In this document: positions 54,243 through 64,000 of the stretch, piece by piece
Numbering within the stretch: position 1 is the first letter of the stretch
How the letters are laid out: every line of letters starts with the position of its first letter
Assembly: GCA_016719945.1 (NCBI GenBank)
Contig: JADJYE010000001.1
Coordinates: 558,001-622,000, forward strand
Reading direction: 5' to 3'
Length of the DNA stretch: 64,000 nucleotides
From: Polyangiaceae bacterium
Lineage (GTDB): Bacteria; Myxococcota_A; Polyangia; Polyangiales; Polyangiaceae
The notes under the pieces: generated by a model
Database searches by the model: none
What the model was told of the DNA's origin: nothing
What the model saw: the letters and a program-made list of their open reading frames with translations, nothing else
Program-made: the position numbers and the translations under genes

Positions 54243-55544
54243 TCAAACCGAGACAGCTTGTTCCGTGCGCGACTGCGCCACCGTGGCGGGTGCGCCTTCG
54301 CTCGCCGTACGCGAGAGGACGATCCGCTCCACGACGGCGGCGTAGTCCTCCGCGGCGCTCGCGCCCGCGGCGTATTCGAAGATCGTCTGGCCCTGCGCGG
54401 GGGCCTCCTTCACCTTGATCGCCGCGCGCACCGGGCTGAGGCAGCGCGCGTCGAAGTGCTCGCGCAGCGTCGCGACCGCCTCGTGGCAGATCTTCGCGCG
54501 GGCGTCGAAGAAGGTCGGCAACACGCCCCAGATCTGCACCGGGTGGTGCAGCAGCGAGTTGACGTTCTTCACGGTCTTGATCACCTGGCGCACGCCCACG
54601 AGCGACAGGTAGTCGCAGGCGACAGGCACCAGCACGCTGTCCGCGAAGACGAGCGCGTTCTGGTTCATCAGCGATAGGCTCGGCGAGCAGTCGATGACGA
54701 CGTAGTCGTAGCCTGCGCTGCCGGCAGCGAGTCGGTCCTTCAGCACGCGGTCGCGGTTCTGGCGTCCGGCGAGGTAGAGCTCGGCCGCCGCGAGCGTCTC
54801 GTTGGACGGCAGCAGGTCGAGGTTCGGACGCACGGTCTTCACCGCGTCCTCGACGCGCAGGCCCATGACCAGCACGTGGTAGAGGGAGCGCTCGGACTGC
54901 GTGCCGAGCGAGACGGCGACGTTGCCCTGCGCGTCGGTGTCCACCATGAGCACGCGCTTGCCGCGCATGGCGAGCCCGGCCGCGACGCTCACCGCGGTGG
55001 TCGTCTTGCCCGTGCCGCCCTTGTGGTTGAAGACCGCGATCACGCGCGGCGCTCCGCTCGGCGGTCGCTGTGCCGAGGCAGCTGCGCGCGACGCGGGCTG
55101 CGGCTTTCCTGGCACCAGCGGCACGACGACCGCCGCGCGCGGCGCTTCTTCGACGCGCGTGGCCGGGGGCGAGGCGCTCGGCGTCGTCGCCACTTGGGCC
55201 TGCACGGCCGGCGCCCAGGCAGGCTGCGGCTCGGCGAGCAGCTCACCGAGCCGGGCGCCCTGCGCCTCGCGCAAGATCTGGCTGCGGCAGTCCATCGAGC
55301 ACGCGTAGGCGCGGCGCCCCTTCACGTAGAAGAGCTGCGCGGCCATCGTGAGGTTGAAGCGCTTCGAGCAGGCCTCGCAGGTCGCGCCTTCGGCTGCGCC
55401 CTTCTGGCTCTTGTCGAGGCAGCGCTGCGTGCAGAAGAACGCGAAGCCGCCGTCGCGCTCCTCCATCTGGTAGCGGAACTGCACATCGAACGCTGCGTCA
55501 CAGACGCTGCACGTCTCTCGGATGCCTGCCGTCGGGGTGGTCAC
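54243..55544 (-). CDS. ParA-family ATPase with N-terminal zinc-finger modules
   Basis: The protein has 433 residues. The first ~90 residues hold two treble-clef-like Cys clusters: CSVCDAAF...FFCTQRC and CEACSKRFN...ACSMDC. A Pro/Ala linker follows. The ParA domain has deviant Walker A FNHKGGTGKTTTAVSVAAGL, VLMVDTDAQGNVAVSLGTQS (Walker A'), YDYVVIDCSPSLSLMNQNAL (Walker B region) and ALVFADSVLVPVACDYLSLV. ParA proteins bind DNA non-specifically and position cargo such as plasmids, chromosomes or protein clusters. The zinc fingers suggest a special cargo or DNA link. It precedes the RHH gene. Confidence 0.85.
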   Translation of the reverse strand: MTTPTAGIRETCSVCDAAFDVQFRYQMEERDGGFAFFCTQRCLDKSQKGAAEGATCEACSKRFNLTMAAQLFYVKGRRAYACSMDCRSQILREAQGARLGELLAEPQPAWAPAVQAQVATTPSASPPATRVEEAPRAAVVVPLVPGKPQPASRAAASAQRPPSGAPRVIAVFNHKGGTGKTTTAVSVAAGLAMRGKRVLMVDTDAQGNVAVSLGTQSERSLYHVLVMGLRVEDAVKTVRPNLDLLPSNETLAAAELYLAGRQNRDRVLKDRLAAGSAGYDYVVIDCSPSLSLMNQNALVFADSVLVPVACDYLSLVGVRQVIKTVKNVNSLLHHPVQIWGVLPTFFDARAKICHEAVATLREHFDARCLSPVRAAIKVKEAPAQGQTIFEYAAGASAAEDYAAVVERIVLSRTASEGAPATVAQSRTEQAVSV

Positions 55545-55676
55545 TCGTCTGGTCTCCTCGGCCGGCGCCGCCCGGGCGCCGAGCCCATGCTCAGAAAGGG
55601 GGACGCCCCCCTCTCATCACAGCCCGGGGCGGCGGGCCAAATTGACGGCGGTCCCCCCCCCGATTAACCGACGCGC

Positions 55677-57248
55677 ATGGCCCAGCGCGCTCTCGTGTCC
55701 GTCTCCGACAAGACCGGCCTCGTGCCCTTCGCCCGCGCGCTCGCCTCGCGGGGCGTCTAGATCCTCAGCACGGGTGGCACCCTAAAGTCCCTGACAGACG
55801 AGGGGATCCCGGTCAGCTCGGTCGAGGCGTACACGGGCTCTCCCGAGGTCATGGCGGGCAGGGTCAAGACCCTCCACCCCCGCGTGCACGGCGGCATCCT
55901 CCAGCGCGGAGACATTGACAAAGTCGACCTCGAGCGGCTCGGGGCCAAGCCGATCGACCTGGTGGTGGTGAACCTCTACCCGTTCGAAAAAACGCTGTCT
56001 GATTCAGCATCTACGCTGGCACACCTGATCGAGAACATCGACATTGGTGGGCCCTCGATGCTGCGCAGCGCCGCGAAGAACCACGACCGGGTGACGGTCG
56101 TCTGCGACCCTGCCGACTACGATGTCGTGCTCGCGGAGCTCGCCGCCGGCAACAGCACGACGCTCGCGACGCGCCGCCGGCTCGCGGCGAAGGTCTTCGC
56201 GCGAACCGCGGCCTACGACGCCGCGATCGCCGGCTACCTCAGCTCGATCGCGCCCGAGTCGGCGCCCGAGACCGCGCCCGAGCGAGCCGCCTACCCCGAG
56301 CACCTCGTCCTGCCGTACGAGCGCGTCTACGGGCTGCGCTACGGGGAGAACCCCCACCAGAGCGGTGCGTTCTACCGGGATCGCAACGCGAAGCCGGGGT
56401 CGCTCGCCCTCGCCGATTCGCTCGGGGCCGGCGGGAAGGAGCTCAGCTTCAACAACCTGGTCGACGTCGACGCGGCCCTTGAGGCGGTCCGCGAGCATGA
56501 GGCGCCGACCGCCGTGGTGGTCAAGCACACCAACCCGTGCGGCGTCGCCGCGGGGGCGAGCCTCGAGCAGGCGTACCGGTCCGCACGAGCGGCCGACGAG
56601 GTCAGCGCCTTCGGCGGGATCGTCGCGCTCAACCGGCCGGTCGACGCCGCGACCGCCAAGGCGCTGGTCGAGACCTTCCTCGAGTGTGTGGTGGCGCCTC
56701 GGTTCGAGGACGATGCCCTCGAGATCCTGCGCACGAAGAAGAACCTGCGCCTGCTCGCGACCGGGGCGTGGCTCGCGGCCGATGAAGAAGAGCCGACCTT
56801 CAAGCGCGTCGGGGGTGGGCTCGTCGTTCAGGGCCGCGACAAGACCGGCGGCGCCGAGGTGAAGAACGGGAGGGTCGTCACCAAGCGCGCGCCGACCCCG
56901 GAGGAGCTCGCCGGACTCGACTTCACCTGGCGCGTCTCCAAGCACGTAAAGTCGAACGCCATCGTGCTGGGCGGTGAGACCCAGACGTTCGGCGTCGGCG
57001 CCGGTCAGATGAGCCGCGTCGAGTCGGTCCGCATCGCCTGCAGCAAAGCGGGGGACAAGACCAAGGGCGCGGTGCTCGCCTCCGACGCGTTCTTCCCGTT
57101 CCCCGACGGGGTCGAGCTCGCGCTCTCCCACGGCGTCACCGCCATCGTCCAGCCCGGCGGCAGCGTGAAGGACGCGGAGGTCATCGCAGCGGTCGACAAG
57201 GCCGGCGCCGCGATGGTCTTCACCGGGGCGAGGCACTTCCGTCACTAG
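55677..57248 (+). CDS. purH: Bifunctional AICAR transformylase/IMP cyclohydrolase with an in-frame stop
   Basis: From ATG 55677 (MAQRALVSVSDKTGLVPFAR) the frame is interrupted by TAG at 55758-55760, where purH has Glu (RGVEILSTGGT). The same frame then continues to 57248 for 524 codons. Motifs include GRVKTLHPRVHGGILQRGD, RYGENPHQSGAFYRD, VVKHTNPCGVAAG and AVVKSNAIVLGGET-type KHVKSNAIVLGG. PurH performs the last two steps of IMP synthesis. A one-base change GAG to TAG in an essential gene suggests a sequence error. A short Cys-rich peptide (57257-57313) follows but looks like a fragment. Confidence 0.9.
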
Positions 57249-57321
57249 GGGGGCGGGTGGCCGGTGGCGCCCTGACCAACTGCACCGGCAACTGCGTGAT
57301 CGAGCGCTGCTAGACCCGCCG

Positions 57322-57349
57322 AAGCCACCCGCGATGCTTCGCGGGGCTT
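57322..57349. terminator. Hairpin between purH and the convergent lipoprotein
   Basis: CCCGCGA and TCGCGGG form a 7-bp stem with outer AAGC/GCTT pairing across a one-base bulge. It lies at the 3' end of the lipoprotein gene, touching its stop, and could serve both strands. Confidence 0.55.
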
Positions 57350-58649
57350 ACTCGCAGCGGAAGCCGACGTGGAATTTGTCGTTGTCGTCGACGTTGCCGT
57401 CGGCGTTGAGCCCGAACAGGTGCACGGACTGCCCGTCCACCATCATCGTGGTGCAGGTGTTGTCCGTGCCGATCCCGACGTCGCACGCAACGCCGCTGAC
57501 CGAGCCGTATTTGGTGGGAGGATCGGTGCAGCCGCCGCAGCCGTCGCGCCAACCTGCGTAGAGCGAGCACTTTCCGCGGACGTACGTCATCACCGCCTCG
57601 TCGAGCCGCGAGCACTCGAGCTCCCCGCTCGCGGCGATGCCCGTCACGAAGCGCCCGGCCGGACAGGTGTCCGCGGCCAGGACGGTGTCCTCGGGAGCGT
57701 CATCGCAGCGAAGCCCCCAATAGAAGACGTCGTCACCGTTCACGTCCCCGTCGGCGTCGAAGCTCGTGAGGTAGGTCGTGGTGCCGCCGAGATCGTGGAT
57801 GCCGCACGTGTTGGAAGCCCCCGGCGTGCAGACGGAGGTCCCCGCGGTCCCCCACTTCGTCGGCGGGTCAGTGCAGCCGTTGCAGGCGTCTCGCCAGCCG
57901 CTCACCACCTTGCAGTGTCCCCGCACGTATTCGCGGATCGCACCCTCCACGTCGGTGCAGGTCGCGACGCCCGCGGCGTACCCGGTCACGCGCGCCGTCG
58001 CCCCGCAGCCGTTCGGCGCAGCGCTGCCGGTGAGGCACCCGAAGCCGGCGAAGAACCGATCGTTGCCGTCGACGTTGCCATCGAGCTCGAGGCCGAGCAG
58101 GCGCACCTGGGTGCCGCCGAGGTCCTCGGTGTTGCAGGTGACGTTGGAGCCATTGGCGTTGCAGCCGGAGTCGGAGACTCCACCCCACTTCTCCGGTCCG
58201 GTCGTGCACCCGGCGTCACAGGAGTTGCGCCACCCCCAGACGAGGCCGCAGCCGTTGTTGATCGCGAGCGCCGACTCCGCGTCGATCGGCTCGCACGTGA
58301 GCGTGCCCGACGCGTCGATATCGGTCGCGACCGCCAACGGATCACAGCTCTGTCCACCGCCGCCGCCCGCACCCCCGCCGCCGCCCATACCCCCACCGCC
58401 GCCCATACCCCCACCGCCGAAGGCTCCCCCCGAGCCTCCGACCCCACTCATCCCGCCGGTCTCGAGAGCCCCTCCTCCGCCCGATGGGCCGCCTCCTCCA
58501 GCGGCCCCACCGCCCGCTGTCGGTCCCCCGCCGTTCGTCGTCGTGCTCGCTCCCGCGCCACCTGCTCCGTCCTCGAGCGGCGCCCCGATCGAGTCGACGA
58601 AGCAGCCACAGAGGAGCAGACACAGGAGCGAGCGTGAAGCGACCGGCAC
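57348..58649 (-). CDS. Lipoprotein with Gly-rich tether and three Cys-rich repeats
   Basis: The protein has 433 residues. Lipobox CLLLCGC, then a tether almost only Gly with Ala, Ser, Met and Pro (residues about 27-100), encoded by a CCGCCGCCCATACCCC-type minisatellite. Three repeats of ~95 residues follow, each with a GWR-DxC-GCT-PPxKWG core and a C-terminal NTC...DLGG...DGDVNGDDxFYWGLRC part. They look like disulfide-bonded domains of a surface protein. It is of unknown function and typical of Polyangiales lipoproteins. Confidence 0.78.
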   Translation of the reverse strand: MPVASRSLLCLLLCGCFVDSIGAPLEDGAGGAGASTTTNGGGPTAGGGAAGGGGPSGGGGALETGGMSGVGGSGGAFGGGGMGGGGGMGGGGGAGGGGGQSCDPLAVATDIDASGTLTCEPIDAESALAINNGCGLVWGWRNSCDAGCTTGPEKWGGVSDSGCNANGSNVTCNTEDLGGTQVRLLGLELDGNVDGNDRFFAGFGCLTGSAAPNGCGATARVTGYAAGVATCTDVEGAIREYVRGHCKVVSGWRDACNGCTDPPTKWGTAGTSVCTPGASNTCGIHDLGGTTTYLTSFDADGDVNGDDVFYWGLRCDDAPEDTVLAADTCPAGRFVTGIAASGELECSRLDEAVMTYVRGKCSLYAGWRDGCGGCTDPPTKYGSVSGVACDVGIGTDNTCTTMMVDGQSVHLFGLNADGNVDDNDKFHVGFRCE

Positions 58650-58706
58650 GTCACCATCAGACCACAGAGCCGGCGGCGATTCACGCCTCCGTGTGCGCCA
58701 CGACCG

Positions 58707-59681
58707 TCACCCCTCGGTGAGTCGGCCCGAGCGGTAGTCGTCGTAGGCCTGGTCCAGCTCGGCCTCGGTGTTCATCACGAACGGCCCGCGGCGGGCGACA
58801 GGCTCCGCGATCGGATCGGCGGCCAGCAGCAGCATGCGGCCGCCCGCCCCGCCCGCCCGCGCGACCAGCGCGGCGCCCTGCCCGAGCACGGCGAGGTGGC
58901 CCCGCGGGACCTGGGTACGCTCGGGGCCGATCGAGAGCCCGCCGTCGAAGACATAGGCGAACGCGGCCTGGCTCGCCGGCAGCTCATGAGTGAACGTCCC
59001 GTTCGCTGGAACCGTCACGTCGAGCATCGTCGGCGCGACGACGATCCCGCCGACGGGCCCCGTGGCGCCGAACGCCTCGCCCGCGGCGACGCGCACCGCC
59101 GCGCCGTGGCCCGACACCTCGGGGACGTCCTGGGCGGGGATGTCTTGGTAGCGAGGCGCGCTCATCTTCAGGCGCTTCGGCAGGTTGACCCAGAGCTGAA
59201 AGCCCCACAGCAAGCCTTCGTGTTGTTGCGGCATCTCGGAGTGGATGATGCCCTTGCCCGCGGTCATCCACTGGATGCTCCCGCCGCGCAGAAGCCCCTG
59301 GTTGCCCACGCTGTCGCGGTGCTCCATCGCGCCGTCGATCATGTACGTCACCGTTTCGAAGCCGCGGTGGGGGTGGTTCGGGAAGCCAGCGATGTAGTCC
59401 CCGGCGCGATCGGAGCGGATCTCGTCGAGCATCAGGAACGGGTCGAGCATCGGCAGCGCCCTCGACCCGAGCGAGCGCGAGAGGGCGACGCCCGCTCCGT
59501 CGCGCGCTCGCTGCGCGGCGATCACGGCGGTCACGGCCCTCACCTCCGGCGCGGCGGTCGCCGCGCTGGACGCGGAGACCCTGGGAGCGTCACCCGAGCC
59601 GCAGCCGAGCGACCACAGGCCGAGGGCGGGGGCGGACCTGAGCAGATCGCGGCGCGACAGGGGACGCATCGTGCGCATCAT
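58707..59681 (-). CDS. Pirin-family protein with Tat-type signal and possible lipobox
   Basis: The protein has about 324 residues. The N-terminus RPLSRRDLLRSAPALGLWSL is a twin-arginine signal followed by GCGSG, a possible lipobox. The pirin bicupin domain follows: MLDEIRSDRAGDYIAGFPNH, PHRGFETVTYMIDGAMEHRD, IHSEMPQQHEGLLWGFQLWV and LPASQAAFAYVFDGG. Three His and a Glu in the usual pattern hold the metal. Pirins are normally cytoplasmic or nuclear; an exported one is unusual. Quercetinase-type oxygenase activity is possible. Confidence 0.8.
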   Translation of the reverse strand: MMRTMRPLSRRDLLRSAPALGLWSLGCGSGDAPRVSASSAATAAPEVRAVTAVIAAQRARDGAGVALSRSLGSRALPMLDPFLMLDEIRSDRAGDYIAGFPNHPHRGFETVTYMIDGAMEHRDSVGNQGLLRGGSIQWMTAGKGIIHSEMPQQHEGLLWGFQLWVNLPKRLKMSAPRYQDIPAQDVPEVSGHGAAVRVAAGEAFGATGPVGGIVVAPTMLDVTVPANGTFTHELPASQAAFAYVFDGGLSIGPERTQVPRGHLAVLGQGAALVARAGGAGGRMLLLAADPIAEPVARRGPFVMNTEAELDQAYDDYRSGRLTEG

Positions 59682-59768
59682 CGTAGCCCAGGCCCTGCGC
59701 TCGGGCAGGTGCGGCGACGGCAACGGTGCGTTGCCGCCAGCGCAAATCTCGTCGGGCCCCTGAGCGCG

Positions 59769-62285
<2,517 letters not shown>

Positions 62286-62333
62286 GGGGTCGAGAAGGCC
62301 TTCTTAGGGAGGCTGAGCCCGCCTCAGGCGAGC

Positions 62334-63584
<1,251 letters not shown>

Positions 63585-63734
63585 GTTTTTCCTCGCAGAT
63601 CAGCGATAGCTCGACGGCTTGGAGTCTAGACCCGCGCCCCCCCGTCGGCAAGATCGGCGCCGCTTGGGCGACGCTCGCCCGCGGACTCCCGACCTCACCA
63701 GCGAGGAGGCCCGAGCTCGGCTCCGTGCTCGAGA

Positions 63735-64000
63735 TCATTTCGTCGTCTTGTCGGTCGCCGTCTTCTCGCGCCGCGGGATGACCTCGTCGATGAGGCCATA
63801 GTCCTTCGCTTCGCTCGCCGTGAGGTAGAAGTCGCGATCGATGTCCTTCGAGATCTGTTCGCGCGGCTTGCCGGTGGCGTCGACCAGGATGTCGACGATC
63901 AGGTCCTTCAAGCGCTTGATCTCCCGCGCCTGGATCTCGATGTCGGTGGCTTGACCTCGAGCGCCGCCGAGCGGCTGGTGCACCATGATGCGAGCGTTCG
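63735..64000 (-). CDS. clpP: ClpP protease, C-terminal part
   Basis: The frame is open at the right edge of the window. The visible C-terminal ~88 residues read MVHQPLGGARGQATDIEIQA (the handle region with catalytic His), REIKRLKDLIVDILVDATGK, REQISKDIDRDFYLTASEAK and DYGLIDEVI, as in ClpP. The catalytic Ser lies beyond the edge. ClpP is the proteolytic partner of ClpX. About 150 bp between clpP and clpX (63585-63734) holds no gene. Confidence 0.93.
   Translation of the reverse strand, partial: NARIMVHQPLGGARGQATDIEIQAREIKRLKDLIVDILVDATGKPREQISKDIDRDFYLTASEAKDYGLIDEVIPRREKTATDKTTK

Noticed and set aside
57257..57313. Short Cys-rich peptide after purH (ALTNCTGNCVIERC)
   Set aside because: It is too short and has no start site. 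It may be the tail of a deleted gene, but it cannot be supported as a gene.

Overview
The window reads as a chromosomal fragment of a high-GC member of the Myxococcota, most likely a Polyangiales-type lineage. This is inferred from style, not from a marker gene. The signs are several eukaryote-like Ser/Thr kinases, sigma-54 activators, many secreted lipoproteins with Gly-rich or Cys-rich parts, an FHA-GAF-PP2C phosphatase and a ParA with zinc fingers. No phage, IS element or CRISPR array was seen.

Left end (1-2.4 kb): the 3' end of a Cys-rich gene, a parvulin, a tRNA-like sequence whose parts lie in permuted order, and two tandem paralogous small lipoproteins. Each lipoprotein gene has a near-perfect -24/-12 (sigma-54) promoter. 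Four copies of a ~70-bp structured repeat are interspersed here, and two more lie at 35.0 and 37.7 kb.

2.3-10.1 kb: a redox and sigma-54 signalling island. It holds a DAHL-like histidine kinase, a lipoprotein di-heme peroxidase, a truncated sigma-54 activator remnant, a full NtrC-type response regulator with its own -24/-12 promoter, and a large beta-propeller/c-type cytochrome lipoprotein. The sigma-54 target genes share an upstream dyad (TTGAGCA-N5-TGCTCAA type). In three of them the ATG sits exactly 14 nt after the -12 C, which predicts leaderless mRNAs. This island, together with the two lipoproteins, is the best candidate for an undescribed regulon.

10-20 kb: a membrane protein, two Ser/Thr kinases, a DUF1415-like/Rieske fusion, a glycosyltransferase, a histidine phosphatase, a broken Uma2 gene, a lipoprotein and two LuxR-type regulators, one of them broken.

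20-35 kb: an ABC-F ATPase with ychF, a phosphatase/phosphodiester-glycosidase pair, an L,D-transpeptidase, a def/small-gene/yndJ-like operon, NAD-type isocitrate dehydrogenase, a pyroglutamyl-peptidase-like lipoprotein and arginine decarboxylase (speA).

35-53 kb: an SGNH lipoprotein, a ferritin-like (DUF455) gene overlapping an ATP-grasp gene, an MscS channel coupled to an FHA-GAF-PP2C phosphatase, a Ser/Thr kinase, uridine kinase, an MFS transporter, a metallo-beta-lactamase/cNMP-binding protein, secreted lipoproteins, glycogen synthase and a pseudouridine synthase.

53-64 kb: a roadblock-like/RHH/zinc-finger-ParA cluster, purH, a three-repeat lipoprotein, a Tat-exported pirin, then lon, clpX and the end of clpP.

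An overriding caution: about a dozen otherwise good genes, including purH, clpX and def, carry a single frameshift or stop. This points to residual sequence errors at least as much as to real pseudogenes.
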